A DNA stretch of 64,000 nucleotides from Nonomuraea jabiensis (GCF_014204795.1 NZ_JACHMB010000001.1:10490501-10554500), one strand, 5' to 3'. Shown: positions 23,212 through 31,927, numbered from the stretch's first letter. Notes: a model not told the origin generated them from the letters alone. Numbers and translations: made by a program.

Positions 23212-24132
23212 TCAGGATCGGAGGCGGGAGGAGGGGGTGGCGGGGGAGGCCGGGCGGCCGACCCGGGCCACGTGGAGGAGGGTCCGGGGGTCCGCGACGC
23301 CCAGCCGGTCCGCGAGGGTCCGCCTGGTCGGCTCGCAGTCGATGATCTGGCTCAGCGGATGCGTGGCGTAGCCGTGCGCGGACAGCGTGAGCCAGTGCCG
23401 CATCAGCACGCGCCCCATCTCCAGCTCGTCCTCGACCGCCCCCACCAGCACCAGGACGTCCCCGTCGTAGTCCAGCAGGTCCCGCGACGCCCCGGCCAGC
23501 ACCCTCGGCAGGCCCAGGGGGCGCAGGGCCGGGTAGAGGGCGAGCGAGGCGCGCAGGCCGATGGCCTCCGCCCTGGTGAGGGACAGGGCCCGGTCGGTGA
23601 GGCCGTCGAGCAGGTAGCGGCGGTGGCGGCGGGTGAGCCGCAGCCAGGCGCGCAGCTCCCGCGTCACCTCCCGGTCGCCGAACTGGTGCAGGTCGGCCGC
23701 GTGCAGCAGGTCCGCGAGGTCGCGGCAGGCCAGCCGCCGCATCCCGGTGAGCTCGGCGACCAGCGGGTCCGGCAGGCGTCCCGGGTGGTACTCGCCGCGG
23801 TTGGCCCCGCGCGCCCGGACGTCCGCCGTCGTGAAGGGCGTCCGGTACGGCTGCGCCGCGGCGTGCAGGACGCCCACCCGATGCGGCCCCGGATCGGGAC
23901 GGAAGCCGACCGACAGGCCGGCGTCGGCGCAGACGATCAGGCAGCACTCCACGAACGCGCCCAGGCTCAGGCGCAGGTCGCGCCCCGTGGGGTCGCTGAT
24001 GGGCAGGGCGCGTGACGGGTCCCAGCCGACCTCGGCCCCCTCGGCCGTGTAGGTGAGGGTCCAGGGCTGGGTGTTGTGGGCGCTGGGGGCGCGCCAGAAG
24101 TCCGGCTCCAGCGGCCGCAGCCGGTCTTTCAC
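23212..24132 (-). CDS. Acg-like nitroreductase-family protein
   Basis: A 306-residue member of the FMN-dependent nitroreductase superfamily. It is of the large Acg type (two tandem half-domains): RAPSAHNTQPWTLTYTAEG near residue 15 is the Acg hallmark, followed by PTGRDLRLSLGAFVECCLI and, in the second half, HWLTLSAHGYATHPLSQII. In mycobacteria the group is linked to hypoxia or FMN storage and lacks proven nitroreductase activity. Its GTG start overlaps the stop of the GNAT gene (GTGA, 24129-24132). It is the last gene of a four-gene overlapping operon. A role as flavin-dependent tailoring enzyme is inferred. Confidence 0.87.
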   Translation of the reverse strand: MKDRLRPLEPDFWRAPSAHNTQPWTLTYTAEGAEVGWDPSRALPISDPTGRDLRLSLGAFVECCLIVCADAGLSVGFRPDPGPHRVGVLHAAAQPYRTPFTTADVRARGANRGEYHPGRLPDPLVAELTGMRRLACRDLADLLHAADLHQFGDREVTRELRAWLRLTRRHRRYLLDGLTDRALSLTRAEAIGLRASLALYPALRPLGLPRVLAGASRDLLDYDGDVLVLVGAVEDELEMGRVLMRHWLTLSAHGYATHPLSQIIDCEPTRRTLADRLGVADPRTLLHVARVGRPASPATPSSRLRS

Positions 24133-25205
24133 GCCGTCAGGCCCTTTTCGTAGAAGGTGTAGCCGTGCAGGGGGCGGCCGCCCATCGCGGTGTACTGGGC
24201 GGCGGAGCCGGGGTTCGTGCGCTCGACGTACGTGCTGCGCAGCGCCCGGTAGCCGCCCCGGCGCAGCCCCTCGTGCAGCTCCCGCGACAGCAGCCGCATG
24301 TAGCCGTGGCCCTGCTCCCCGGGGACGGTGCCCTTGATGATGAGCACGGCCTCGCTGCGGTAGCGGGATCGGGTGGCCAGCAGGCGGAGCTGGTGCAGGA
24401 GGTGAAGATTGCCACGAATTTTCGCGATAAATCGCGAAATGTCGGGCAAGCACAGCACGAACGCGACCGGCCGCTCCCCCTTCGTCAGGTACAGCAGCAA
24501 CGACTCGTCCAGCAGGTACGCCAGCCCGTCCGTCTGCGCCGCGAGCTGCTCCGCCGAGATCTCCGTGTAGTAGCCGAGCTGCGCGAAGCTGGCGTTCAGC
24601 ATCTCGCGCAGGATCGGCAGCTGCTCCGCCACGCGCCGCCGGTCGCCCCGGTGCACGCGCAGCCCCTCGGCCGCGATCCGCCCGTCGTCGAACGCGAACA
24701 CCGGCTCGTCCGGCACCGGGCAGATCCACGTGTCGGACTCGAAGCGCCGCACGAAACCGTGCGCCTCGTACGCGACCGGATAGTACGGATGGTTCCAGGC
24801 GCTGTCGATGAAGCCGCGCTCCTCGAAACCGGAGGTGATGACCCCGCCCGACTGGTTGGGCAGCAGCGACACCGGCCCGAACACCGCCTCCTTCCCGGCG
24901 GCGCGCCCGGCCGCGAGGATGCCGTCGAACAGCTCCTCCGCCGCCTCCTCCACGAACTCGGTCAGCCCGAACAGCTGCGTGGCCCGGCCCAGCTTGGCCT
25001 CCAGCGCGGCGTCGGCGTGCAGGGTGGTCCGCGCGACCACCTGGCCGCCCCGCCTGAGCAGGAACAGCCGTACCCCTTGCCGGTGCCACGCGCGTACCTG
25101 CGCGTGCAGCGGCGGGATGAAGCGCGGCTCGCCCGCGTAGACGCGGTCGGTCAGAGACAGGAAGTCGCGCAGGTCGCGGCGGCTCTCGACGGGATGCAGC
25201 CTCAC
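24129..25205 (-). CDS. GNAT-superfamily acyltransferase, YghO-like
   Basis: A 358-residue protein opening MRLHPVESRRDLRDFLSLTD with EPRFIPPL, which resembles YghO-type large GNAT proteins. The core FGPVSLLPNQSGGVITSGFE and HPYYPVAYEAHGFVRRFESD correspond to the family's substrate pocket. The C-terminal TVPGEQGHGYMRLLSRELHE supplies the acyl-CoA-binding loop, and YVERTNPGSAAQYTAMGGRP closes the fold. GTG 25205 overlaps the preceding stop (GTGA). It is the third of four overlapping genes. It may transfer an acyl group activated by the operon's adenylate-forming enzyme; this is inferred from order only. Confidence 0.8.
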   Translation of the reverse strand: MRLHPVESRRDLRDFLSLTDRVYAGEPRFIPPLHAQVRAWHRQGVRLFLLRRGGQVVARTTLHADAALEAKLGRATQLFGLTEFVEEAAEELFDGILAAGRAAGKEAVFGPVSLLPNQSGGVITSGFEERGFIDSAWNHPYYPVAYEAHGFVRRFESDTWICPVPDEPVFAFDDGRIAAEGLRVHRGDRRRVAEQLPILREMLNASFAQLGYYTEISAEQLAAQTDGLAYLLDESLLLYLTKGERPVAFVLCLPDISRFIAKIRGNLHLLHQLRLLATRSRYRSEAVLIIKGTVPGEQGHGYMRLLSRELHEGLRRGGYRALRSTYVERTNPGSAAQYTAMGGRPLHGYTFYEKGLTA

Positions 25206-25648
25206 CCGCGCCTCACCCGGGGACCCTCGCCGTCCTCCACCGACAGCGGGGTGAACGTCTCGATGTGCGCCATCGGCCCGCCCTCCGCGCGCCAGACCCC
25301 GTTGCTGTAGCCCTCGGGCTCGGCGTTGTAGAGCCGGATGTAGCCGCCGGTGGCGTTCCTGGTGCCGTCCGTCACCCACTGCATGAGCTTGCGGTGGTGG
25401 CGGCTGCGGGCGAAGCGCAGCAGCGCGTCGCGGTCCTCGAAGAACGCGAGCGTCCCCAGCGTGAACGGGAACTCCCAGTAGACCTTGTGCCAGCAGTAGC
25501 CGCGCATCCGCTTCATGTCCCGCACCATGCGGAACCAGGTCAGGGTGAGCGTGATGATCGACAGCGGCCCCCGGTAGCGGGTCGCGCCGACGAACATCGC
25601 CGTCGCCCGCCCCTGCCGCGGGGCCTTGCTGAAGTCCGTGGTCCTCAT
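25202..25648 (-). CDS. Small conserved protein, probable dimeric alpha/beta-barrel (DUF4188-like)
   Basis: A 148-residue protein. It has FRMVRDMKRMRGYCWHKVYW, then FTLGTLAFFEDRDALLRFAR and HRKLMQWV, and a terminal MAHIETFTPL. The pattern (strand, basic helix, then a strand with ED-x-ALxxFAR) resembles DUF4188 and other dimeric alpha/beta-barrel proteins, a fold used by cofactor-free monooxygenases and dehydratases. Its ATG overlaps the upstream stop (ATGA, 25645-25648). The family assignment is tentative. It is second in the operon, between the adenylate-forming enzyme and the acyltransferase. Confidence 0.75.
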   Translation of the reverse strand: MRTTDFSKAPRQGRATAMFVGATRYRGPLSIITLTLTWFRMVRDMKRMRGYCWHKVYWEFPFTLGTLAFFEDRDALLRFARSRHHRKLMQWVTDGTRNATGGYIRLYNAEPEGYSNGVWRAEGGPMAHIETFTPLSVEDGEGPRVRRG

Positions 25649-27189
25649 GCGTCCTTCACCAGGTAGACGTTCTTCATCTTCGTGAGGCCGGCGAACGGCC
25701 CCTCGCCCGGGTCGAAGACCTTGACGCGCAGGTCGGCGGCCGTCGGGTCCTCCTTGAGCGACTCGGCGAAGTCGCGCGAGACGGCGCTCAGGTGGGCGAC
25801 CACGCCCTTGCGGCAGATCTCGGCGAGTTCGTCGCGGTCGGCGGCGTCAGGGCCGCGCAGCTCGATGTTGATCACCGGGCGGTACTCCAGGCCCGGCAGC
25901 TCCTCCAGCGACAGGCAGAACCGGTTGATCGCGGCCGCGTACGGATTGCCCTGGTAGAGGCCGTACTCGACGTCCTGCGGATACAGGTTGGCCCCCATGT
26001 AGGAGATCGTCGAGTCCTTGCGGCCGAACAGGAACAGCAGCGGCAGGTTCAGCCGCTCGTCGGTCCACGCGCGCTCGTACGCGTCGGCGCCGAGCGCCCG
26101 CCTGACGTCGGCGAGGGTGTGCAGCCTGGCCTCGTCGCCGACGTTGTAGCGGAGCTTGGGCTGCAGGCAGCTCTTGGTGTTGATGGTGCACAGCAGCTCG
26201 CCCTCGCCGTTGACCTCCAGGAACGTCTCCAGCGGGTTGTAGTGGAAGATCATCGGCAGCCGCTGCTCCCCCGGGCCGAGTAACAGCTCGCGCAGCCGCT
26301 GGTCGGTGGCCAGGCGCTTGCGCAGCCAGACGCTGAACCCGCTCTCGGCGCCCATCCCGATCGTCAGGTCGCTGGCGCCGTACCCGGAGCGGACCTCCTC
26401 GAAGCGCTCCTCCAGGTAGTCGCGCAGCGCCTCGGTCATGCCCTCGCCGCCGACCATGCCGCGGATGCGGTAGTCCCGCCACGGGAAGCCGCTCTCGTCC
26501 AGGCGGTCGCGCAGGTGCTTGAGGAACGGCGGGTACGCGGCCACCACGTAGTCGTAGCCGGGCCCGAAGTGCTCCAGCGTGTCGGCGATCTTCTCCAGGT
26601 CGGGGCCGGTGTTCTTGACCATCGCCACGCGCGCCATGGCGGTGCCCGTGGTGGTGCCGGTGGCCCAGGCGCCCATCGAGTACGCGTTGATCACGAACAG
26701 CCGCTTGCCGGGGAAGACCAGCTCGATGTAGCCGGCCGCGTTGCGGTAGATGCCCTTGAGCTCGCGCGGCCCGCGTACCCAGTTGTACGGCTTGCCGCTG
26801 GACCCCGACGACTCGTCCACGATCACGCCGGGCCGGTGCAGCCTGCCCTCCTGGCAGCGGCTCTCCTCGTCGTACACGGCGGCGTAGTTCTGCTTGCTGG
26901 TCTCGGGGAAGTCCGCCAGCCGCCTGGCGTGCCCGGCGCCGTTCGCCCGCAGGAAGTGCCGGTAGGCGGGCACGTCCACGGCGGCGAACTGGCAGGCCAG
27001 CCTGGCGTGCCGGGCCGCCAGCCAGTCGAGGGCCGGGTGGTAGCTCCGGGCGACGAGCCGCCAGATGGCGGGGTGCATCGCGCCCAGCCGGTACGCGCCG
27101 GTCAGCGACCAGGAGTAGGCCTGGAGGCGGGCCCTGCGCCAGCGCTGGCGGACGGTGAGCGGCCCGAGAGCCGGGCTGAGGCGGGTCAT
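25645..27189 (-). CDS. PaaK/CapK-like adenylate-forming enzyme
   Basis: A 514-residue ANL-superfamily protein that would activate a carboxylate as the acyl-AMP. It carries the phosphate-binding loop DESSGSSGKPYNWVRG, the A5-type YGASDLTIGMG and a terminal hinge near GRKDSTISYMGANLYPQDVE, where the canonical motif is (D/R)DxxxxxG. An extended N-terminus (about 100 residues) precedes the catalytic core, as in CapK-like proteins. It is the first gene of the overlapping operon 27189-23212. It is divergent from a small helix-turn-helix gene with an inverted repeat between. The substrate is unknown; a CoA or GNAT-bound acceptor is possible. Confidence 0.85.
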   Translation of the reverse strand: MTRLSPALGPLTVRQRWRRARLQAYSWSLTGAYRLGAMHPAIWRLVARSYHPALDWLAARHARLACQFAAVDVPAYRHFLRANGAGHARRLADFPETSKQNYAAVYDEESRCQEGRLHRPGVIVDESSGSSGKPYNWVRGPRELKGIYRNAAGYIELVFPGKRLFVINAYSMGAWATGTTTGTAMARVAMVKNTGPDLEKIADTLEHFGPGYDYVVAAYPPFLKHLRDRLDESGFPWRDYRIRGMVGGEGMTEALRDYLEERFEEVRSGYGASDLTIGMGAESGFSVWLRKRLATDQRLRELLLGPGEQRLPMIFHYNPLETFLEVNGEGELLCTINTKSCLQPKLRYNVGDEARLHTLADVRRALGADAYERAWTDERLNLPLLFLFGRKDSTISYMGANLYPQDVEYGLYQGNPYAAAINRFCLSLEELPGLEYRPVINIELRGPDAADRDELAEICRKGVVAHLSAVSRDFAESLKEDPTAADLRVKVFDPGEGPFAGLTKMKNVYLVKDA

Positions 27190-27265
27190 GAACGGTGAGA
27201 CTAGTGGGCCGGATAGAAGATCACTTTACAGGCGCTTTCATCAGGTTTGCGCCTTCCCCATCCTT

Positions 27266-27288
27266 CCCTATCGTGTGCCATCATAGGG
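27266..27288. promoter_or_regulatory. Inverted repeat between adenylate-enzyme operon and HTH gene
   Basis: CCCTAT (27266-27271) and ATAGGG (27283-27288) are inverted with an 11-base spacer. TATCG (27269-27273) and CGATA (27291-27295) form a nested wider pair. The site ends just before the HTH start codon and lies 77 bases from the operon start. Regulation by the HTH protein is plausible. Confidence 0.45.
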
Positions 27289-27294
27289 AGCGAT

Positions 27295-27687
27295 ATGGAG
27301 CATTACACCGTCGAACAGGTGGCGTCACTGCTGGGGCTGCACGTCAAGACCGTCCGCAATTACGTACGCGACGGGCGGCTGCCGGCCGTGCGCATCGGCA
27401 AGCAGTACCGGATCGCCAAGGAGGACCTGGCGGCCTTCACCGGCACGCCGCTCGGCGCGACCCGCCGCGCGGAGGCGTCGAGCATCGTGCAGATCGACGG
27501 CATCGCCAGGGGCGACATGGACCGGGTCAGCACGATGGTCCTGGGGTCGCTGGCCGGCCGGCCCCATGGCCTGCACGTGGAGTTCGTCTACGACGAGGAG
27601 CGCGAGCACCTGAAGGTCATCGTGCTGGGCGGGCTGGAGGACAGCGCCCAGGTCCTGAGGATCGTCGACGCGCTGGTGCGGGAGTGA
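27295..27687 (+). CDS. Excisionase/MerR-like helix-turn-helix protein
   Basis: A 130-residue protein. Residues 1-50 are a typical DNA-binding helix-turn-helix of the excisionase type (YTVEQVASLLGLHVKTVRNY, then GRLPAVRIGKQYRIAKEDL). A conserved C-terminal domain of about 75 residues follows (SIVQIDGIARGDMDRVSTMV, VILGGLEDSAQVLRIVDAL); it may dimerise or bind a ligand. GGAG lies 4 bases before ATG 27295. It is followed after 65 bases by a DUF4180 gene, a common pairing that suggests a two-gene unit. No integrase is nearby, so this is not a phage excisionase. Confidence 0.85.
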   Translation: MEHYTVEQVASLLGLHVKTVRNYVRDGRLPAVRIGKQYRIAKEDLAAFTGTPLGATRRAEASSIVQIDGIARGDMDRVSTMVLGSLAGRPHGLHVEFVYDEEREHLKVIVLGGLEDSAQVLRIVDALVRE

Positions 27688-27752
27688 GGCGCCCGCGATC
27701 GGGATGCTCCCCGCCCACATTCAAGAGATCATGAACTTCCTGGAGACCGCAC

Positions 27753-28121
27753 ATGCTTGACGACCGCGTATACGTCTGCGAGCCGCACGGCGAGCCGCTG
27801 CGCGAGACCCGCGACGCGCTCGACCTCCTCGGCGAGGCCTTCGGCAGGGGCGCCACCTGGGTGGCCGTCCCCGCCGAGCGGCTGCACGACGACTTCTTCG
27901 CGCTGCGCACGGGCGTGGCGGGCGAGATCGCGCAGAAGTTCGTCAACTACCGCGTCGGCCTGGCCGTCGTCGGGGACATCTCCCGCTTCACCGCCGCCAG
28001 CTCGGCGCTGCGCGACTGGGTGTTCGAGTCGAACCGGGGCGGGCACCTCTGGTTCGTCGGCGACCTGGAGGAGCTGGCGGCCCGGCTGCCGGCCCGCGAG
28101 GATCCCGCGGGCCGGTCCTGA
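27753..28121 (+). CDS. DUF4180 family protein
   Basis: A 122-residue conserved protein with LRETRDALDLLGEAFGRGAT, then VPAERLHDDFFALRTGVAGE, EIAQKFVNYRVGLAVVGDIS and ALRDWVFESNRGGHLWFV. These are strongly conserved DUF4180 blocks. The biochemical function is unknown; the alpha/beta pattern with GDIS suggests a STAS-like or small Rossmann-like fold. It follows the HTH gene in the same direction and is probably co-transcribed. ATG 27753 is used. Confidence 0.85.
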   Translation: MLDDRVYVCEPHGEPLRETRDALDLLGEAFGRGATWVAVPAERLHDDFFALRTGVAGEIAQKFVNYRVGLAVVGDISRFTAASSALRDWVFESNRGGHLWFVGDLEELAARLPAREDPAGRS

Positions 28122-28127
28122 GGCGCC

Positions 28128-28958
28128 TCAGCCGCGGCGGGCGGCCACGGCGGCGAGCATCTCCCAGGCCGCCTCGGGGTGCCGCGTCTCGTCCGGGTCG
28201 GTGTGGAACGGGTCGAGGACGACCGTCTCCGCGCCGAGCCCCCGCAGCTCCTCCAGGTCGGCCATGACCTGCTCGATCGTGCCCTCGCCGGCGCGCCGCT
28301 CCGCCGGCGGCGCGTCGGTGATCCGCAGCAGAATCCTGGGCGCCAGGGCGGGCACCGGCCGGCCCTCCTCGGCGGCGATCTCCTTCAGGCGCGACCAGTG
28401 CTCGCGCAGCCAGGGCAGGGTGTTCCGCAGCGGGTGCCATCCCTCGCCGTAGCGCACCGCCCTGCGCAGCCCCGCCTCGCTGCCGCCGCCGACCCAGATC
28501 GGCACGCCGCCCGAGCGGTAGTCGCCCTCGTCGGCCCAGGCCGCGCGGATGGCGGCGAGGTACTCGTCGGTCACCTTGCCGCGCCGCTCGTACGCCGCCC
28601 CGAGCGCCTCGAACTCCTGCCGCGCCCACCCGATCCCCACGCCCAGCACCAGCCGCCCGCCGCTGAGGTCGTTGAGGTTGGCCGCCATGCGGGCGACGAG
28701 CAGCGGGTGGCGGTAGGGCACGATGAGCACCGTGGTGCCGATCCCGATCCGGGTGGTAGCGCCGGCGAGCCAGGCCAGCGTCGTGAACGGTTCGTAGAAC
28801 GGCGCGGGATACTGCTTGGCGACGTCGGGGGTGATCGCCACATGGTCGGAGACCATGAGCAGGTCGTATCCGAGCCCCTCGACCGTCTGCGCCCAGCTGC
28901 GCAGCACGTCGGGGTTGGTGCCGGGGCCGAAATTGGGGACGTTCACACCTATGCGCAC
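28128..28958 (-). CDS. LLM-class F420-dependent oxidoreductase
   Basis: A 276-residue luciferase-like TIM-barrel enzyme that uses reduced F420 (or FMN). It has the N-terminal MRIGVNVPNFGPGTNPDVLR, the substrate-face MVSDHVAI, and the strand pair GIGTTVLIVPYRHPLLVARM and GGRLVLGVGIGWARQEFEAL. The IWVGGGSEAGLRRAVRYGEG loop binds the cofactor phosphate in this family. The sequence resembles the Rv2161c/TIGR03619 type of actinomycete F420 oxidoreductase. It is a single gene, convergent with the DUF4180 gene. Confidence 0.9.
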   Translation of the reverse strand: MRIGVNVPNFGPGTNPDVLRSWAQTVEGLGYDLLMVSDHVAITPDVAKQYPAPFYEPFTTLAWLAGATTRIGIGTTVLIVPYRHPLLVARMAANLNDLSGGRLVLGVGIGWARQEFEALGAAYERRGKVTDEYLAAIRAAWADEGDYRSGGVPIWVGGGSEAGLRRAVRYGEGWHPLRNTLPWLREHWSRLKEIAAEEGRPVPALAPRILLRITDAPPAERRAGEGTIEQVMADLEELRGLGAETVVLDPFHTDPDETRHPEAAWEMLAAVAARRG

Positions 28959-28987
28959 CGGGTCAGGCTATCCCAGCGATCACCGCG

Positions 28988-29806
28988 TCAGCCGCAGGCG
29001 GCTCGAACGTCGGCCACGAGGCCCGCCGCGGCGTCGATCGTACGGGCGATCTCCTGCGGGGTGCGCCCCACCTCCGCCAGCAGCGCCTGGGCCCGCTCGC
29101 CGAAGCCGGGCGGGGCGGACGGGAGCCGGGCCGCCGAGGCGACCATGCCCTTCTCGTTGATCAGCCAGGCGCCGTCGGCGGCGTGCAGGGCGTGGCAGGC
29201 GACGCCGACGGCGCGGAACAGCGCGCCGGCCGCGTACACCGGGTCCCGGCCCTTGGCGCCGTAGCCGCCGATCATCAGGGCGAAGTCGGCCTGCCCCAGC
29301 GCCCCGATCAGGGCCTGGCGCAGCGCGGGCGGGTACGCGGCGGCGATGTCCCGCCGCAGGGCGGTGAGCTCGCCGGTGGGGTCGGCGAGGACCTGGCACA
29401 GGGCGACCTCGCCGGCGTAGGCGTGGGAGTAGAAGCCGAGGGGATGGCCGTTCTGGAAGCCGACCTCGTAGCGGCCCTGGCGGCAGTCGTCCCAGACGCG
29501 GTGGACGCGGTCGAGGTCGCGGTAGATCCAGTCGACCCGCAGGCCGTCCACGGTGAGCCAGCCGCCGCCGTCCACCCACGGCCCCCAGCCGCCCGGCTCG
29601 GTCACCTCGGCCGGCTCGCCCGTCACCTCCCGCGCCAGGGCGCGCAGGCCGGCCACGTCGAGCGGGCCCCGGTAGTAGAGGCCGAGGTCGATGTCGGAGT
29701 CCGGGCGGTGCGTGCCGCGCGCCCGGCTCCCGCCCAGGACGACGGCCACCACCCCGGGCACCTCGACCAGTCGGGCGGCTATGGCGTGAATGTCCGGCTC
29801 CTGCAC
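28988..29806 (-). CDS. Nucleotidyltransferase-domain protein
   Basis: A 272-residue protein with a polymerase-beta-like N-terminal domain. VVLGGSRARGTHRPDSDIDLG (GS-x-RG...DxD) supplies the two metal-binding Asp, and the third acidic residue is in GLRVDWIYRD. The C-terminal half is helical (AGEVALCQVL, FALMIGGYGAKGRDPVYAAG) and resembles minimal nucleotidyltransferases/LinF-like aminoglycoside or lincosamide adenylyltransferases. The substrate is uncertain. It starts at ATG 29806 and stands alone. Confidence 0.83.
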   Translation of the reverse strand: MQEPDIHAIAARLVEVPGVVAVVLGGSRARGTHRPDSDIDLGLYYRGPLDVAGLRALAREVTGEPAEVTEPGGWGPWVDGGGWLTVDGLRVDWIYRDLDRVHRVWDDCRQGRYEVGFQNGHPLGFYSHAYAGEVALCQVLADPTGELTALRRDIAAAYPPALRQALIGALGQADFALMIGGYGAKGRDPVYAAGALFRAVGVACHALHAADGAWLINEKGMVASAARLPSAPPGFGERAQALLAEVGRTPQEIARTIDAAAGLVADVRAACG

Positions 29807-29879
29807 GGGTCGATCTTAGAACGCCCCGGGGCGCTCCCGGGCGAGGTACCGCGAGTGAGGAGTGGGCAGGGAAGGGGTC

Positions 29880-30362
29880 GTGAGAGTCGTCGCGTTGTCG
29901 GACACGCACGCGCCCAGGCGCTGGCGTTCCTGCCCGCCCCGCGTCGCCGAGCACCTGCGCGGCGCGGACGTCATCCTGCACGCGGGCGACGTCTGCGTGG
30001 CCTCCGTGCTGGACGAACTGGCCGCCTACGCCCCGGTTCACGTGGTGAAGGGCAACAACGACGGCCCGGACGTGGTGGCGCCGGAGACGCTGGAGCTGAC
30101 CCTGGACGGGCTGCGGATCGGCATGATCCACGACAGCGGCCCGGCCAAGGGGCGCCTGGACCGCCTGCGGCGCCGCTTCCCTCAGGCGGACCTGGTCGTC
30201 TTCGGCCACTCGCACATCCCGCTGGACGAGTCGGGCGGCGGCCTGCGCATCTTCAACCCCGGCTCCCCCACCGACCGCCGCCGCCAGCCGCACGGCACGC
30301 TGGGCCTGCTCACCATCCACAACGGCGTCCTGACCGGCGCCGAGATCGTGCCCGTCACCTGA
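29880..30362 (+). CDS. YfcE/MJ0936-type metallophosphoesterase
   Basis: A 160-residue calcineurin-like phosphodiesterase. All metal ligands are visible: DTHAP (D-x-H), HAGDV (GD), VKGNND (GN), an internal H in IGMIHDSG and the C-terminal GHSHIP. The short single-domain size matches YfcE, which hydrolyses phosphodiesters in vitro. The start is taken as GTG 29880 (GGGAAGGGG just upstream); a longer form from GTG 29862 is possible. It is divergent from the nucleotidyltransferase gene. Confidence 0.9.
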   Translation: MRVVALSDTHAPRRWRSCPPRVAEHLRGADVILHAGDVCVASVLDELAAYAPVHVVKGNNDGPDVVAPETLELTLDGLRIGMIHDSGPAKGRLDRLRRRFPQADLVVFGHSHIPLDESGGGLRIFNPGSPTDRRRQPHGTLGLLTIHNGVLTGAEIVPVT

Positions 30363-30612
30363 CGACGTCGTCGCGGCCCGCTCCGGGAAGCCGGATCAGT
30401 CCGGCCGTACGACCGGCGGTGTAGTGCGGGGGGCGGCGGCGCGCGGGACCGTACGTCCGGCGGCGTACCGGAGGCGGAGACGGCGGGCGGATTCTGTCAC
30501 CGCCGCTTGCGAGGATCCTCGGGACTTAAGGGCCGCGGTAAGTCGACGGGAACGAAGCCGTAAGCGCCCTCCAGCACAGTGATCCCAGATCACAGGAGAG
30601 AAGGGCCGAGAG
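30363..30612. promoter_or_regulatory. Intergenic/regulatory region before FAD oxidoreductase
   Basis: About 250 bases without a gene. Close to the 3' end, GTGATC-CCA-GATCAC (30579-30593) is a perfect 6-base inverted repeat 19 bases before the next start codon. It is followed by the ribosome-binding site AGGAGAGAAGG. The dyad is a candidate operator for an unidentified regulator. Confidence 0.45.
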
Positions 30613-31902
30613 ATGAGCCAGCCGTACACCATCCAGGACGAGATCGCGCTCCCCGGGTTCGCCGGGACCGTGCACCTGCCGGGCGAGGCCGGTTACGACG
30701 AGCTGCGCCGCTCGCTCAACCCGCGCGTGGACGCCCGCCCGGCCCTGGTGGCCGAGGCGTACGGCGTGGCGGACCTGCGCGGCGCGCTGCTGGCGGCGCG
30801 GCAGCACGGGGTGCCGTTCGCGGTGCAGGCGACCGGGCACGGCACCCACGAGGCGTGCGACGGCGGCGTCCTGGTCAGGACCTCCCCCATGGCCTCGGTC
30901 CTGGTGGACCCGGACCGGCGGATCGCCCGGGTGGGGCCGGGGGCGCTCTGGGGCGAGGTGGTCGCGGCCGCCGCGCCGTTCGGGCTGGCGCCGCTGTCGG
31001 GGTCGTCGCCGTCGGTCGGCGTCACCGGCTACACGCTCGGCGGCGGGCTCGGGTGGCTGGCGCGCAAGCACGGGTTCGCGGCCGACAGCGTGGTGCGCGC
31101 CGAGGTGCTGCTGGCCGACGGCCGGCACGTCGTGGCGAGCGCGGACAGCCACCCCGAGCTGTTCTGGGCGCTGCGCGGCGGCGGTGGCGGGTTCGGCGTC
31201 GTCACCTCGCTGGAGTTCCGCCTCCACCCGGTCGAGCGGGTGTTCTCGGGGTTCGCGTACTTCCCGATCGAGGCGGCGGCCGAGACGCTGGCCGCGTACC
31301 GGAGCTGGATCGAGGACGCCCCCGACGAGATCAGCACGGCGGTGGTGCTCAGGCGGATGCCCGAGGACGCGCCGGAGGCGGTGCGCGGCAGGCACGTCGT
31401 CATGGTGAAGGTGGTGCACGCCGGCGAGGCCGAGGAGGCCAGGCGGCTGCTCGCGCCGCTGTGGCGGGCGGCCGGTCCGGCGCTGCTGGACGAGACGCGC
31501 CCCAGCACGTACGCGGCCACCTCCATGGGCGGCACGCCCAACCGGCACATGGACATGTTCGAGACGGTGCCCGACGAGGTGATCGGCACGCTGGTGCGGG
31601 CCGCGCGGCACGCGCAGACCGTGGAGATCCGCCACTGGGGCGGCGCCATGGCCCGCCCGGGGCAGGACGCCGGCCCGGTCAGCCACCGCGGCACGAAGCT
31701 GTCGGTCATCGTGGACACCGTCGTGCCGGGGCTGGCGGAGGAGCTGCGCCCCTACGCCAGTGGCGGGACGTTCCTCAACTTCCTGGCCGACCCCGCCAGG
31801 ACGGCGGCGGCGTTCACGCGCGGCGACTTCCGGCGGCTGCGCGAGGTCAAGCGGGCCTACGACCCGGACGGCTTCTTCCGCGTCGGCCACGTCACCCGTT
31901 GA
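30613..31902 (+). CDS. FAD-binding oxidoreductase, BBE-like (PCMH fold)
   Basis: A 429-residue flavoenzyme. The PCMH FAD-binding domain (about 40-210) contains VPFAVQATGHGTHEACDGG, with the His that usually carries 8-alpha-linked FAD. It also has GVTGYTLGGGLGWLARKHG and FWALRGGGGGFGVVTSLEFR. The second covalent site (Cys after KYGLA in bicovalent enzymes) is Ala here, so at most one covalent link is expected. The C-terminus has the berberine-bridge-enzyme tail (YDPDGFFR). It oxidises alcohols, sugars or amines in the family; the substrate is unknown. It is convergent with the TetR gene. Confidence 0.9.
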   Translation: MSQPYTIQDEIALPGFAGTVHLPGEAGYDELRRSLNPRVDARPALVAEAYGVADLRGALLAARQHGVPFAVQATGHGTHEACDGGVLVRTSPMASVLVDPDRRIARVGPGALWGEVVAAAAPFGLAPLSGSSPSVGVTGYTLGGGLGWLARKHGFAADSVVRAEVLLADGRHVVASADSHPELFWALRGGGGGFGVVTSLEFRLHPVERVFSGFAYFPIEAAAETLAAYRSWIEDAPDEISTAVVLRRMPEDAPEAVRGRHVVMVKVVHAGEAEEARRLLAPLWRAAGPALLDETRPSTYAATSMGGTPNRHMDMFETVPDEVIGTLVRAARHAQTVEIRHWGGAMARPGQDAGPVSHRGTKLSVIVDTVVPGLAEELRPYASGGTFLNFLADPARTAAAFTRGDFRRLREVKRAYDPDGFFRVGHVTR

Positions 31903-31927
31903 GCATGAGCCAGAACCGCCCCCTGTT

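Noticed and set aside
27295..27687. Phage or plasmid excisionase
   Set aside because: No integrase, attachment site or other mobile gene is near; the C-terminal domain and DUF4180 partner point to a chromosomal regulator.
30493..30519. Fourth ECF41-type promoter (TGTCACC at about 30495)
   Set aside because: The required CGTC is not at the 16-base spacing (CTCG is found), so it does not match the three sites near the sigma gene.
30511..30520. Palindrome GAGGATCCTC as operator
   Set aside because: It is only 10 bases, far from both starts, and likely by chance in this composition.
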